A stretch of 64,000 nt of DNA from Ruania alba (lineage in GTDB: Bacteria > Actinomycetota > Actinomycetes > Actinomycetales > Beutenbergiaceae): NCBI RefSeq assembly GCF_900105765.1, contig NZ_FNTX01000001.1:1-64000 (forward strand). Reading direction: 5' to 3'. The notes beneath the pieces are model-generated. The model made no database searches, had not been told where the DNA came from, and was given only the letters and a program-made list of their open reading frames with translations. Positions 51,722-63,600 of this stretch are shown here, piece after piece; position 1 is the first letter of the stretch; the number at the start of each line of letters is the position of its first letter. Both the position numbers and the translations under genes were made by a program.

Positions 51722-52831
51722 ATGAGCCCATCTATTTTGCTCACCCGCCCCGGCGCGGTCGCGGCCACCGGCCCCGACGACGGGGTGGCCGCTCACTATG
51801 GGCACCCGGTCACCGAGCAGCGTGCCCTGGAGCGTGGCATCGGCGTGGTCGACCTCCCCCTCGTCGCCGTGACGGTGACTGGCCCGGATCGGCTCACGTG
51901 GCTGAACACCCTCTCCTCCCAAGTGATCACCGACCTGGTGCCCGGCGGCAGCACCGAACTGCTGCTGCTCGACCCGAACGGGCGCATCGAGCACGCGGCC
52001 GCCGTGCTCGACGACGGTGAGAGCGCCTGGCTGATCACCGAGCGCCAGGCCGCTGAGCCGCTGGCGGCCTTCCTCGACTCGATGCGCTTCATGCTCCGCG
52101 TGGAGGTGGCGCAGCAGCCGGACACCGCCGTGCTCGGCACCAGCGCCGCCGGCCCGGACCTGCGCGGCCTCGCCCCCGAGGGCAGCCGCCCGGCACTGAC
52201 CTGGACCGACCCGTGGCCGGACACCGCCCCCGGATCCACCCGGTACGGCCACCCCGATGCCGACCACCCGGGCACGCAGTGGCGCGCCCGGCTCACCCTC
52301 GTGCAGCGGGACCACCTGACCGAGGTGGTCACCGCGGCCGAGGCCGCCGGGGCTCGACTCGCGGGCGCCTGGGCGTGGGAAGCGATGCGGGTTTCCGCGT
52401 GGCGGCCCCGGCTGGCACGCGAAGTGGACGAGCGTACGATCCCGCACGAGCTCGACTGGCTGCGCACCGCCGTCCACCTGGAAAAGGGCTGTTACCGCGG
52501 CCAGGAGACCATCGCTCGGGTGTTCAACATGGGACGCCCGCCACGGCGCCTGGTGCTGCTGCACCTGGACGGCAGCGAGCACGTCACCCCCGAGCCCGGG
52601 GAAGAGGTGCACTCCGGTGAGCGCGTCGTCGGCCGGGTGACCTCCGTGGTGCGCCACCACGAGCTCGGCCCGGTCGCGCTCGCGATGGTGAAGCGGAACC
52701 TGGCGGCAGATGCCCCACTCACCGTCGCCGGGATCGCCGCCGCCCAGGAGATCGTCGTCAGCCCCGACGGCATGGGGACCGGCCGCCCCGAGCCGTCGCA
52801 GGGACCGGCACTGCGCCGCCGCACCCTCTAG
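51722..52831 (+). CDS. ygfZ: Folate-binding protein YgfZ (Fe-S cluster maintenance)
   Basis: A 369-residue GcvT-like protein. The diagnostic YgfZ motif KGCYRGQE lies in HLEKGCYRGQETIARVFNMG. The N-terminal half shows VTVTGPDRLTWLNTLSSQ and LLLLDPNGRIEHAA. The family binds tetrahydrofolate and supports assembly or repair of certain iron-sulfur enzymes and tRNA modification. ATG 51722 is used; GTG 51716 in frame is possible. Confidence 0.93.
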   Translation: MSPSILLTRPGAVAATGPDDGVAAHYGHPVTEQRALERGIGVVDLPLVAVTVTGPDRLTWLNTLSSQVITDLVPGGSTELLLLDPNGRIEHAAAVLDDGESAWLITERQAAEPLAAFLDSMRFMLRVEVAQQPDTAVLGTSAAGPDLRGLAPEGSRPALTWTDPWPDTAPGSTRYGHPDADHPGTQWRARLTLVQRDHLTEVVTAAEAAGARLAGAWAWEAMRVSAWRPRLAREVDERTIPHELDWLRTAVHLEKGCYRGQETIARVFNMGRPPRRLVLLHLDGSEHVTPEPGEEVHSGERVVGRVTSVVRHHELGPVALAMVKRNLAADAPLTVAGIAAAQEIVVSPDGMGTGRPEPSQGPALRRRTL

Positions 52832-52880
52832 CGATCCAGGTCGGGGGCCACGCGCCTGGCCGACCACTAGGCTCAGCCAG

Positions 52881-54044
52881 GTGACCACACGCCCGGCCGG
52901 AGGGGCCCCACCGCCCCGCGGAGTGCGTGCGGCGCGGTTGCTGCTCTCCGGGCGGGTGCGGCGTGGCTGGCGCAGGCTGCGCGGTGACGCCTGGCCGATC
53001 CTCACCGGTGCGCTTGCCGCGGGCGTCGCGTACGGCATCGCCTACTGGTTGGTCGGGCACGAGATCCCGGTGTTCGCCGCGATCGCAGCCTGGATCTCCC
53101 TCGGCTTCAGCGCCGATCGGCACCCGCGCAAGGTCGCCGAACTGGCCCTCGGCGTCACGGTTGGCGTGGCTCTCGGGGAGCTCGTGGGTGCCCTGATCGG
53201 CTCCGGACCAGTGCAGATCGCGGTGGTGCTCGCGATGGCGGTGGCAATCGCCCGCCTCATCGACGGTGCCGCGATGTTCGCCATGCAGGCTGGGGTGCAG
53301 GCGGTGGTCGTGGTGGCACTGCCAGCCACTCTCGGCGGCGACGGCGTGGGCCGATGGCTGGACGCCTTGATCGGTGGGGCGGTGGCGCTGCTGGTGGCCG
53401 CACTGCTCCCGGTGGACGTGCGCCGCCGGGTCCGGGTGCTGGCCTCGTCCGGTCTCACCGAAATCGCGCTCACCCTCGCCGACGTGGCCCGTGGCATGCG
53501 CGAGGGCGACGAAGAGATCGTCGACGACGCCCTGACCAGGGCCCGGGGCTCCCAAGGGGTGATCGACGAGTGGAGCTCTCTGGTTCAGGGCGCGCTCGCG
53601 GCCACCCGGTTCACCCCGTCCCGGCTCAAGCACGACGGCGAGCTGCTCCGCCTGCAACGCGCAGCCACCCTGTGCGACCGGGCGATGCGCAACACCCGAG
53701 TGATCGCCCGCCGCGCCTGGTCCGCGACTCAGGGCAAGACCAGCCAGGAGCGGGTCAGCCGCCTGGTGCAGCGCCTCTCCGAGTCCGCCGACGACCTCGC
53801 CGCCGCCCTGGGCTCCGACTCCGACCCGAGCGGACTGCGCCGCCAGCTCCTCGATGTGGCGGGCGAGCTCGACCCGCCCTCGTTCACCGGCTGGCCGGCG
53901 CAGACGCTGGTGGTGCTGATGCGCTCGCTCGTGGTGGACCTGCTCCAGCTCACCGGGATGTCGGGTGAGCAGGCACGCAGGGAGCTGGCCGCGGTGGATG
54001 CCCGGGATGAGGGGGACACCGATTCGCCTACGCTGCTCGGGTGA
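52881..54044 (+). CDS. FUSC-like aromatic-acid/unknown exporter membrane protein
   Basis: A 387-residue protein starting at GTG 52881. A basic N-terminus is followed by about six helices (PILTGALAAGVAYGIAYWLV, ALGVTVGVALGELVGALIG, AVVVVALPATLGG, ALIGGAVALLVAALLPVDV). A long cytoplasmic helical domain of 200 residues with RLVQRLSESADDLAAAL follows. GFSADRHPRKVAELALG is typical of FUSC/DUF939-like proteins. Substrate unknown. It overlaps the threonine aldolase gene by 4 bp. Confidence 0.84.
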   Translation: MTTRPAGGAPPPRGVRAARLLLSGRVRRGWRRLRGDAWPILTGALAAGVAYGIAYWLVGHEIPVFAAIAAWISLGFSADRHPRKVAELALGVTVGVALGELVGALIGSGPVQIAVVLAMAVAIARLIDGAAMFAMQAGVQAVVVVALPATLGGDGVGRWLDALIGGAVALLVAALLPVDVRRRVRVLASSGLTEIALTLADVARGMREGDEEIVDDALTRARGSQGVIDEWSSLVQGALAATRFTPSRLKHDGELLRLQRAATLCDRAMRNTRVIARRAWSATQGKTSQERVSRLVQRLSESADDLAAALGSDSDPSGLRRQLLDVAGELDPPSFTGWPAQTLVVLMRSLVVDLLQLTGMSGEQARRELAAVDARDEGDTDSPTLLG

Positions 54045-55096
54045 GCCAGTTCGCCTCGGACAACTACGCCGCCATGCACCCGGAGGTGCTCAGCGCCCTC
54101 GCGAACCTGCCGGCCGAACCGGCCGGCGCCTACGGCGCCGATCCCACGACGGCGTCCCTCACCGAGGTGGTCCGCGGCACCTTCGGTGAGCAGGCCCAGG
54201 TGTACCCGGTGCTCACCGGCACCGGCGCGAACGTGGTGGCACTCTCGGCGATGCTGCCCCGCTGGGGTGCGGTGATCGCCACCGAGCACGCGCACCTGCA
54301 CACCGATGAGAACGGGGCGCCGGAGCGGGTCGGCGGGATCAAGGTGCTACCTGTGGCAGCCCCGGACGCCCGGCTCACCGCCGACGCCGTGCGCGCCTGT
54401 GCCGGCGACCTCGGCGACATCCACCGTGCCCAGCCGCTGGCGGTCTCCCTCACCCAGGCCACCGAGCTCGGCACCGTCTACACCCCGGACCAGGTCCGCT
54501 CGGTGGCCGAGGCGGCCCACGCCGTCGGGATAGCCGTGCACCTGGACGGGGCACGGCTGGCGAACGCGGCCGCCTCATTGGGGTGCTCCCTGCGCGCGAT
54601 CACCACGGATGTGGGGGTAGACGTGCTCTCCTTCGGCGGCACCAAGAACGGTGCGGCGATCGCGGAGTCGGTGATCGTGCTGAACCCCGAGGCGGTCCAC
54701 GGGATGGAGTTCGTGCGCAAGGCAGCCATGCAGCTGGCATCCAAGCAGCGCTACATCTCGGCCCAGCTGTTGGCACTCCTGACGGACCCGGCGGGAGCAG
54801 GGGAGCCGCTCTGGTGGCGCAACGCCCGGCATGCGAACGCGATGGCGAGACGCCTGCGGGAGGCGATGGTCGCCGTCGGGCAGGTGCGGCTGACCCAGCC
54901 CACCGAGGCGAACGTGGTCTTCGCCGAGGTGTCGCGGCGCCTGGCCGAGCGACTGCGCAATGAGCACGGCCAGCACTTCTACGACTGGGCCCCCGGTGAT
55001 CGGCCGGACCGGGTGGAGGTGCGGTGGATGTGTTCGTGGGACACCCGGCCGGCTGATGTGGACGAGCTGGCCGCGGCGGTGGGCGCGCTCGCGTAG
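54041..55096 (+). CDS. Low-specificity L-threonine aldolase (PLP)
   Basis: A 351-residue fold-type I PLP enzyme cleaving L-threonine/allo-threonine to glycine and acetaldehyde. The family N-terminus FASDNYAAMHPEVLSAL is present. The PLP-binding Asp and Arg lie in VHLDGARLANAAASLG and the Schiff-base lysine in VLSFGGTKNGA. The start is GTG at 54041, overlapping the preceding exporter gene. Confidence 0.93.
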   Translation: MSQFASDNYAAMHPEVLSALANLPAEPAGAYGADPTTASLTEVVRGTFGEQAQVYPVLTGTGANVVALSAMLPRWGAVIATEHAHLHTDENGAPERVGGIKVLPVAAPDARLTADAVRACAGDLGDIHRAQPLAVSLTQATELGTVYTPDQVRSVAEAAHAVGIAVHLDGARLANAAASLGCSLRAITTDVGVDVLSFGGTKNGAAIAESVIVLNPEAVHGMEFVRKAAMQLASKQRYISAQLLALLTDPAGAGEPLWWRNARHANAMARRLREAMVAVGQVRLTQPTEANVVFAEVSRRLAERLRNEHGQHFYDWAPGDRPDRVEVRWMCSWDTRPADVDELAAAVGALA

Positions 55097-55105
55097 GCTC
55101 GTGCC

Positions 55106-55426
55106 GTGCAGGTGATCGGACTCATCCAGGGGTACCTCTTCCTCATTCTCGCGCTCGCCGCGTTCGCGTTGGCGCTGTGGGCGCTGATCGATGCTGCCGT
55201 GCGGCCGGCGCAGGCCTACCTGAGTGCGGACAAGCGCACCAAGGGATTCTGGCTCGCGGTGACCGGGCTGGCGACACTGCTGACGTTCCTCGCCGTCCCC
55301 AGTGGTGGGGGTGGTGGCGTGCTGTTCCTGATGCTGCTCGGTGGGGTGCCGGCCGGGGTGTACCTGGCGGATGTGCGCCCCGCGGTGCGGTCCTACGGGG
55401 GCGGGTCCGGCGGGAGCCGGTGGTGA
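55106..55426 (+). CDS. DUF2516 small membrane protein
   Basis: A 106-residue protein with two to three helices (GYLFLILALAAFALALWALI, GFWLAVTGLATLLTFLAV, VLFLMLLGGVPAGVYLADV). The segment IDAAVRPAQAYLSADKRTKG matches actinobacterial DUF2516. Function unknown. GTG start; its stop overlaps the GTG of the asparaginase gene. Confidence 0.86.
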   Translation: MQVIGLIQGYLFLILALAAFALALWALIDAAVRPAQAYLSADKRTKGFWLAVTGLATLLTFLAVPSGGGGGVLFLMLLGGVPAGVYLADVRPAVRSYGGGSGGSRW

Positions 55427-56427
55427 CAGCGTCCATGTTCCGGGCTCCGGCCGCCGGTGAGGTGCTGGCGTGGGTGATCCGCGGGACGCTGGTCGAATCG
55501 GTGCACGCCGGCCACCTGCTGGTGCGATCTGCTGACGGTGCCGAGGTGCTGCGCCGTGGTGACCCGGACCAGGAGATCTACGCTCGCTCCTCGCTGAAAC
55601 CGTTGCAGGCCGTCGGAATGCTGCGTGCTGGGGTACGGCTGGACGACGCCCAGCTCGCCCTCGCCTGCGCCTCGCACAACGGTGAGTTGCGGCACCGGGA
55701 GGTGGCGCTGAGCATCCTCGACTCGGTGGGGCTGACCGCGGCGGACCTGGACAACACGCCCGACCTGCCGCTGGAGCCCTCCGCGGCCGCGGCCTGGCGC
55801 GCCGAGGGGAACGATGCGGCGCCGCTCACCCAGAACTGTTCCGGCAAGCACGCGGCGATGCTCTCCACCTGCGTGGCCGCCGGGTGGCCTATCGACGGCT
55901 ATCGCGGCGCCGACCACCCGCTGCAACGGCACCTGGTGGAGACCGTCGCCGAGCTCACCGGTGAGCCGGTGCGGCACGTGGCGGTCGACGGGTGCGGGGC
56001 GGCGCAGCCGTCATCCACGGTGCGTGGGCTGGCGCGCGGGTTCGCCCGCCTGGCCACCGCAGCCGACGGCACCCCGGAGCACCGGGTGGCCGAGGCGATG
56101 CGTGCCGACCCGTTCCTGGTGGCCGGTACCGGCCGCGAGGACACCGAGGCGATGCGCAGCGTGCCCGGCCTGATCATCAAGGGAGGTGCCGATGGTGTGC
56201 ACGCGGCCGCCCTGCCCGACGGCGCAACGGTGGCTTTCAAGGTCTCCGACGGTGCCGCTCGCCCTCGCCCGACCGTGCTGGCCGCGGGGTTGCGTCTGCT
56301 GGGGGCCGACGGGGACTGGCCCTGGGCGCAGGTGCCGGTGCTCGGTCACGGGCAGCCGGTGGGTGCCGTGCTGGCCGCGTTCGGCCCGGACGCACCGGCG
56401 GTCACCGGGGCCGGCGTGCACGGCTGA
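55423..56427 (+). CDS. L-asparaginase II-type protein
   Basis: A 334-residue protein of the PF06089 (asparaginase II) family: [49 protein letters not shown] and [12 protein letters not shown] are its conserved blocks. It should hydrolyse L-asparagine to aspartate and ammonia, although some members of the family are poorly characterised. The GTG start at 55423 overlaps DUF2516; ATG 55435 is an alternative. Confidence 0.92.
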   Translation: MTASMFRAPAAGEVLAWVIRGTLVESVHAGHLLVRSADGAEVLRRGDPDQEIYARSSLKPLQAVGMLRAGVRLDDAQLALACASHNGELRHREVALSILDSVGLTAADLDNTPDLPLEPSAAAAWRAEGNDAAPLTQNCSGKHAAMLSTCVAAGWPIDGYRGADHPLQRHLVETVAELTGEPVRHVAVDGCGAAQPSSTVRGLARGFARLATAADGTPEHRVAEAMRADPFLVAGTGREDTEAMRSVPGLIIKGGADGVHAAALPDGATVAFKVSDGAARPRPTVLAAGLRLLGADGDWPWAQVPVLGHGQPVGAVLAAFGPDAPAVTGAGVHG

Positions 56428-56849
56428 TGCGCGCGGTGCTGCAGCGGGTCACCCGGGCGTCGGTGACCGTGGACGGAGCAGTGGTCGGGTCGATCGGTGC
56501 TGGTCTGGTGGCCCTGGTGGGCGTGACCCACGAGGACACACCCGCGCAGGCGGCGACGGTGGCACGCAAGATCGCCGAGTTGCGGATCCTGCGCGAAGAA
56601 CGGTCGGTGACTGACGCCGGGGCAGAGGTGCTCGTGGTCAGTCAGTTCACGCTGTACGGGTCCACGAAGAAGGGACGGCGCCCGTCCTGGACCGCGGCTG
56701 CTCCCGGCCCCGTGGCCGAACCGTTGGTGGCGGCGGTGGTGGCCGACCTGCGCGAGCGGGGAATCGCGGTGGCGACGGGGGTGTTCGGCGCGGACATGGC
56801 TGTGGACCTTGCGGGTGACGGGCCGGTGACGGTGCTGGTGGAGGCGTAG
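56427..56849 (+). CDS. dtd: D-aminoacyl-tRNA deacylase
   Basis: A 140-residue homodimeric proofreading enzyme that removes D-amino acids and glycine wrongly attached to tRNA. It begins [17 protein letters not shown]; the active-site motif is [17 protein letters not shown]. The C-terminal partner motif is [10 protein letters not shown] in place of the common NxGPVT, a mild change. ATG overlaps the asparaginase stop (TGATG). Confidence 0.95.
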   Translation: MRAVLQRVTRASVTVDGAVVGSIGAGLVALVGVTHEDTPAQAATVARKIAELRILREERSVTDAGAEVLVVSQFTLYGSTKKGRRPSWTAAAPGPVAEPLVAAVVADLRERGIAVATGVFGADMAVDLAGDGPVTVLVEA

Positions 56850-56946
56850 CACCGCCCCGGACGACGGGGATACGTCGCGGTAGGCGCCCCTGGTGCGGAC
56901 GCTGACGTATGACCGTCACTTCGGACAGTGGTGGCAGAGTAGAAGG

Positions 56947-57462
56947 ATGCGACTCGAGGCCATCGTCGGTGACATCACCACCCAGGCGGTGGACGCCGTC
57001 GTGAATGCGGCCAACTCCAGCCTGCTCGGTGGTGGTGGTGTGGACGGGGCGATCCATCGCGCTGCCGGGCCGGAACTGCTGCAGGAGTGCCGGGCGCTGC
57101 GCGCGGGTGACCTGCCGGACGGGCTTCCGGTGGGACAGGCAGTGGCGACCGGCGCCGGCGAGCTGCCGGCCCGGTGGGTGATCCACACGGTCGGACCCAA
57201 CGCGAATGCCGGGCAGACCGATCCGGCCCTGCTTGCCTCCTGCTTCATCGAAAGTCTGCGGGTGGCTGAGGAACTCAGCGCGGCATCGGTGGCGTTCCCG
57301 GCGGTGAGCGGCGGCGTCTACGGGTGGGCGATGAGCGATGTCGCCCGGATCGCCGTTCAGGCCGTGTCCGGCTTTCCGGCGCGCTCAGTGGAGCTGGTGC
57401 GGTTCGTCCTGTTCAGCAGCGACGCGAAGGCGGTTTTCGATCGGCGTGTGGACATCGCATGA
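56947..57462 (+). CDS. Macrodomain O-acetyl-ADP-ribose deacetylase
   Basis: A 171-residue MacroD-type protein: MRLEAIVGDITTQAVDAVVN, NAANSSLLGGGGVDGAIHRA and FPAVSGGVYGWAMSDVARIA contain the ADP-ribose-binding loops and catalytic Asn/Asp. It removes acetyl from O-acetyl-ADP-ribose or ADP-ribose from proteins. ATG 56947 is the conserved start; the extended frame to 56893 has none of the family sequence. Confidence 0.94.
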   Translation: MRLEAIVGDITTQAVDAVVNAANSSLLGGGGVDGAIHRAAGPELLQECRALRAGDLPDGLPVGQAVATGAGELPARWVIHTVGPNANAGQTDPALLASCFIESLRVAEELSAASVAFPAVSGGVYGWAMSDVARIAVQAVSGFPARSVELVRFVLFSSDAKAVFDRRVDIA

Positions 57463-57606
57463 ACGGTTGAGGTACTGCCGGTTGAACGCTAGATGAAAGG
57501 TCGGGCACCTGTGCCCGGACCCCTTGTCGCGTAAAGAAAGACCCAATAGAGTCGGGCGAAGGTAAATCAATTCCATGGCCCAGGGTCGGGCCTCCAGGAG
57601 GTCCCG

Positions 57607-60600
57607 ATGGGTCGACGAATGACGTCCGCGATTGCACTCGGGTGCCTGATCGGGATGGCTGGTCTCCAGCCGCTCGCTCAACCCGCAGCGGCGGAGGAGC
57701 CCGACCGTCCTGCCTACCTGGACCGCGAGCTCTTCACCGGCGAGTTCCACTCCCACACGTCGGTGAGTGACGGTGTGCACCTGCCCCCGGATGCATTCGA
57801 CCATGTCGCCGCGGAGACCGAGGCGGACTTCTTTGCCGTGAGCGAGCACGACGTGATGTGGGACATCCGCAACGGTGACGACTTCATCGACGACTGGCGG
57901 GACGCGGACTCCGAGGAATGGCGGTGGGTGCACGAGCAGGCCGAGGCGTACAACGCCAGCCAGGACGACCTCGTGGCCGTACCGTCGATCGAGAACACCT
58001 GGTACGACGGCACCGGCCACATCAACGTGTTCAACACCGACTGGCACGCCACGGCTCGTGCGACGGAGCAGGGCAGCAACGACGGCTTCGGCAACAGCTT
58101 CGGCACTGGTGACCTGAAGTACGACATGTACACCTTCTTCGCCCGCCTCAAGCTGGACCCGGACGCGATCGCGCAGTTCAACCACCCCCGGTCCACGGGC
58201 AAGGGGAACTTCTTCGACTTCAACGGCCTGGACCCGGTCGTCGACGAACGCATCGAGCTCATCGAGGTCCGGGACGAGGCGCAGTTCGCCGAGTTCCAGA
58301 GCGCCCTGGACACCGGCTGGCACCTCGGACCGGTGTGGAACGGAGACGAGCACTCCGCCAACTGGGTGACCTCGAGCGAGTCGATCACCGGCATCTGGGC
58401 GAGGGAACAATCTCTGGACGGGCTGTACGCCGCCATGCAGGACCGCAGCGTCTACTCGACGCAGGACGTCAACACCGTCCTCGCTTTCGGGGCCGGAGAC
58501 GCCATCATGGGCTCCGTCCTCCCGGCTGGGACGACTTCGACGACTTTCGACGTCCGTCTCACGGAACCGGACGCCGGTGAAGCGTTCACCTCGGTCCAGC
58601 TGCTCACCAACGGGGGCGAGGTCGCCCATAGTTTCGACGACGTCAGCGGGAACACCCTCGAGCTGTCCGTCGACCTCGCGCTCGCCGATGGTGACTTCTA
58701 CTACGTCCGTGCCGACCAGGCTGACGGCGATTTCGTGGTCTCGGCACCGATCTGGGTGGGTGAGACAACCCGCGGGGCCAACTACGCCCCAGTGATCACC
58801 ATCGCCGGGGACGTCGCGGACCATGCCGTGTACGGCCAGGAGATCGCGCTGCCTGCAGCTACCGCGACCGACGACTCGGGTGAGACACCCACGGTCAGCT
58901 TCGAGGTGTACGACGCAGCCGGTGAGGTCCCGGTGACCGACGGCTCGTTCCAGGTGCGCAGCTACGACGACCACTTCGTGGTGGTGAAGGCGGAAGACGC
59001 GACCGGGAACATCAACGCCGAACTGCTGCGGATCACGATCGACACCGAGGTGCTCGATCCAGACGGGGTGTTCCAGTACTTCGGCAGTACCGCGGCCGTG
59101 TCCGATCAGCCAGGAGGCACCGGGATCGCGGTCTCGACCGACCGGAGCATCGAGGAGGTGTACGCCCAGGTCGTCCCGGCGGGAGCGGACTGGTCGGGCG
59201 CCGAGGTGCTGACCTCGACGAACGACCGCCCGTACGAGGTGAACACGATCGGCAACGAGGAGCCGGTGTACCAGCACTCCATCACCGGGCAGACGCTGCG
59301 CAGCCACGAGTTCGGCGTGACCGGGCTGGAGCACGGCGAGCGTTATGTCTACCGGTTCGGTGTCGCAGTGGACGGCGCCGCTCCCGAGGCGAGCCACGAG
59401 TCCGCCTGGACAGAGGTCCAGGGCGAGTTCGTCGCCGCGGGCGGTCAGAACGAACCCGTCTACGTCGTCGGCGACCTGCAGGTCAACTCCCATGACACCG
59501 ACGAGCTCGGACTGCTGCGTGATGTGCTCGACCGCCTGCAGACCGAGGTGCCCGGCGGCGGAACTGTGCTGCAGACCGGCGACCTGGTGGACAACGGTGG
59601 TCGTGGACAGTACTGGGACGAGGTCTTCGAGCACGTCTACGACGGGCTCGACCTCCAGGTGGCCCCGGTCGCCGGGAACCATGAGACCTACGGCGACCCC
59701 GACTACAACTCCCAGACCGCCGAGCGGACGGCGATCTTCTCGAACATGTACGACCTGCCCGAGGGTGGGGCGATCGGGGAGAGCAACTACTCGTTCGACC
59801 GCGGCGATATCCACTTCGCCGTGCTCAACTCGACCGCGGGGATCGATGCCCAGCTCGCGTGGCTGACCGAGGACATCCGTTCATCGACGCAGGACTGGAA
59901 CGTGGTGGTCGGCCACTACTCCTACTACGGCGGCTACCACGCCGAGGATGCCGCGCTCGCGGCCGACCGCCCCAAGATCACCGCTGCGCTCGAGACACTG
60001 GGGGTCGACCTCTACATCGGGGCGCACGACCACGTGTACAAGCGGTCCACCATCTACGACGACCGGCTCGCCGAGACGCCTGAGGAGGAGGCCCTCGGCA
60101 CCACGGTGGTGACCATGGGATCGGCCGGTCCCAAGTTCCGCGACAACGCGGAGCAGTGGTGGGACGACGTGGTCTTCGACGAAGACACGCAGATGGGCAG
60201 TGTGCTGGAGGTCACCGACGCGGGCCTGCAGATGACCGCGTACACCCTCGACGGTCGGACCGTGGACACCTTCACCGTGACCAAACCGACGGACCACTGG
60301 CAGGTCACCTCGACCGACATCGTCGATCGCCAGATGGAGGGGGTGGGACTCCTCAGTTACGCCGGAAGCCCGGACGGTCTCACCGTCGCCGCTGCGACCT
60401 ATGACCGCGACCAGGAGCAGATGGTGGATCTGCGCACGGTCGACGTCGCACTGGACCACCGGGGCCGCGAGCAGTTCGTCACCTTCGACAGCCCGCTACC
60501 GGTCGAGCCCAGCGAGACGGTGCGCCTGTTCGTCTGGGACAGTCTTGCCTCCGCAGCGCCGTTGATCCCGGCGGTGACCGTGCGTGAAGGCCTGGACGGC

Positions 60601-63600
60601 GGTGGGACGGCAGAGGACCCGTACCTCCTCCAGAGCGCCGCCGATCTGCCGAAGATCGCCCACGACCCCGCCGGTGAGTACCTCCTCACCACCGACATCG
60701 ACCTCACTGACGTGGCCATGTCCCAGCTCGGTCGCCTGGTGACGTTCACCGGGGTGTTCGACGGCGGGGGGCACACGATCAGCGGCTACACAGCGCCACC
60801 GGGGGAGGGCGTGGGCCTGTTCGCCGACAACCACGGCACGATCCGCGGCCTGGTCGTCCATGGTGAGGTGACCGCCGAGGTGACGAACGCCGGTCTCCTC
60901 GCCGATGTCAACCACGGCACGATCGAACAGGTCCGTACGGCGGGGACCTTGACCGCTTCCTCGCGTGTCGGCGGGATCGTCGGCGACCATCACGGCACCG
61001 TCGTGGACAGCTACTCCACGGCAGACGTCCGGGCCACCGGCCTGTATGCGGGCGGCACCGTCGGCATCGCCCGAAGCGGGTCGGTCACGGCGAACGTGCT
61101 GGCCACTGGCGCCGTCGTTGCCGACACCCGGAACGCGGGTGGCGTGGTGAGCTACGGCTACGAGGAGACAGCAGTCCAGCACGTCGTCTCGCTGAACTCA
61201 CTGGTGTCCGCGCCGAGCTATGCGCACGCAGTGATCGGCAGGGTCGGCAGCGGGCAGGTGGCCCTGCTGGCGGACAACTACGTGAGCGCAGCCGTCCCGG
61301 TGAGTGGGGAGAGTCTGAGCGAGCCGCCTGCCGCGGACAACTGGAAGGGCGCCGTCGTGAGTGTTCCTCAGGTTCGCACCCAGGCGTTCTTCGAGGGCCT
61401 CGGCTGGGACTTCGCCACCGTGTGGGGCTGGAGCGGCGATGGTCGACGGCCGATCCTGCGTGCAGCCCCGGAGGACGTGCCACCCGTTCCGCTCCCGGAC
61501 CTGCCGCAGGACGACGACGGCGCGCACATCGTCGACGACGTGGCGGACCTGGAGCAGATCGGACAGTTCCCGGAGTACGACTACGTGCTCGCCGCCGATC
61601 TCGACCTCACTGGCGCCACACCCCCGAGCGCGGGGACGGCTGCCTTCACCGGGACCTTGGATGGCGCCGGGCACACGATCAGCGGGCTGAGCTCCTCCAC
61701 CGGTGGACTCTTCGGTGTCCTGGCCGGTTCCGTGCACGACCTCGCGCTCGTTGACGCAGCCATCGTGAGCGAGGAGCGGATGGTCGGCATCGTCGCCAAC
61801 GAGTCGACGGCGGAGAGCCGGATCGAACGCGTCTTCACCTCCGGTTCTGTGCAGGGGGCGAGTTACGTGGCCGGGATGGTCGGCAGTCACAGTGGGCTGA
61901 TCGCCGACAGCTACTCCCTCGCCGATGTCACGGCATCCGGCGGCCGCTACTCCGGCGGCATCGCGGCCGTCCCACGTGCCGGCAGCAGCATCGAACGCAC
62001 CTATGCGATGGGGGCTGTCCATACGGTCGGTGACCAGTCCGCGGGCGGTATCGCGGGGTACTCCTACGCAGGCACGGTGGTGCGGGACAACCTCGCCCTC
62101 AATCCGTCGGTCACGGCGTCCGCCTATGCACAGCGCGTCGTTGCGCGCACCCGCTCGGGTGAGACCCCCACGTTGGCGAACAACTACGCGGTGGAGACCC
62201 TTGTTCCGGCGGTGCAGAGCGACGCGGCGACCGGATCGGCGACGCTGAACGGCGAGACACGATCCGTCCAGGACGCTCAGTCCCGGACGACCTGGGAGGA
62301 CGACCTGAGTTGGGACTTCGACGCGGTGTGGCAGTGGAGCTCGGCCGCGCAGCGACCGATTCTGCGCTCGGCGGTCGAGGACGTGACCTCCGGCCCGACC
62401 GAGCCCGAGGGTCCGGCGCTGGAACAGGACGCCGAGGGCGTCTACCTGCTCAGTAACGCTGCCGACCTCGAGGAAGTCGCGGAATGGCCGACGGAGCGCT
62501 ACCGGCTGACCGCGGACCTCGACGTGACCGGTATCGACGGCCCGCAGCTGGGCGTGATCGCACCGTTCACCGGTGACCTCGACGGTGCAGGGCACGTGCT
62601 GACGGGCTTCACCTCGGACTCCGGCGGCCTGTTCCGATCGATCGGTGCAGAGGGGGTCGTCCACGACCTCGGTATCACCGGAACGGTGACGAGCGCGTCC
62701 AGCGACGCCGGGATCCTGGTGAACGTCCACCGGGGGACGCTCGAGCGGGTGCACACCGACGGATCCGTGGCGGGCCCGTCCCGAGTGGGCGGGATCGCCG
62801 GGACGTCGTTCGGGACGATCCGCGACTCGTACTCGACGGCAGACGTGACCGCGACGGTGACCAACTACGCGGGCGGGATCATCGGCGTCGCAGACAGCCC
62901 GAGTCTGACCGAGCGGGTGCTTGCGACAGGGGTGGTCGAAGCGACGGGCACGACAGCCGGTGGCATCACCGGGTATGCACGGGACAGCGAGACCGTCGTG
63001 CGCTCGAGCGTTGCGCTCAACCCCACGGTGACGGCGGGGGCGTACGCGCAGCGGGTCGTTGCTCGTTCTGCGTCCGGTCAGACCGCGACGCTCGACGGCA
63101 ACCATGCCGTGGAGACCCTGGTTGCCGCGACGCAGAGCAACACCGACCAAGGGCCGACGACGCTGAACGGACAGACCCTGACGGCAGCGGAGGTGGAATC
63201 CGCCTCCACCTGGTCCACCGCACTGGGGTGGGACCTCGAGACGGTCTGGGCCTGGGACGAAAGCGTCCAGCGTCCGGTGCTCGGCGGTGCCGCGCCGGAG
63301 ACGGCCCAGGTCGTCGGTGCGCCGGTCGACACCGCTCCGATCACTGGACCGCCGGTCATGAGCGCCCGGTCCGTGGGACCAGTCGCCACTGACCGGGATC
63401 GCCCGGGCGGACCCGGACGGCAGATTGACCACGAGGCTGTCAGTGGGCAGGACGGAGTGACGACGGTGACCCTGCACGCGGGCGCCGACGCTGCCGGCGA
63501 GCAGATCGGCCTCTTCATCGTCGCGAGCCCTGCGGACGCTCGCCGACCCTCAGCTCAGGACATCGTCTTCCTCAACGAGGCCACGGCGGACGATTCAGGA

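Noticed and set aside
57464-57486. GGTTGAG...GGTTGAAC repeats before the giant phosphoesterase gene as a PHO box
   Set aside because: The two words are 15 bp apart, not 11 or 22, and deviate from GTTCACC. I could not support a PhoP site.
57500-57520. GC-rich hairpin after the macrodomain gene as terminator
   Set aside because: The stem is only six bases with a two-base loop (or four bases with a six-base loop) and no tail, so it is too weak to call.
60597-63300. Periodic sequence in the 60.6-63.3 kb region as a CRISPR or DNA tandem repeat
   Set aside because: The periodicity is at protein level (GLUG-type modules) within one open frame; the nucleotide sequence is diverged and there are no short identical repeats.
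57385-63477. Very long open frames on the minus strand (about 810 and 760 codons) opposite the giant secreted protein
   Set aside because: They mirror the codon structure of a strongly supported gene with clear domains and are usual antisense artefacts in high-GC DNA. No recognisable protein sequence is seen in them.
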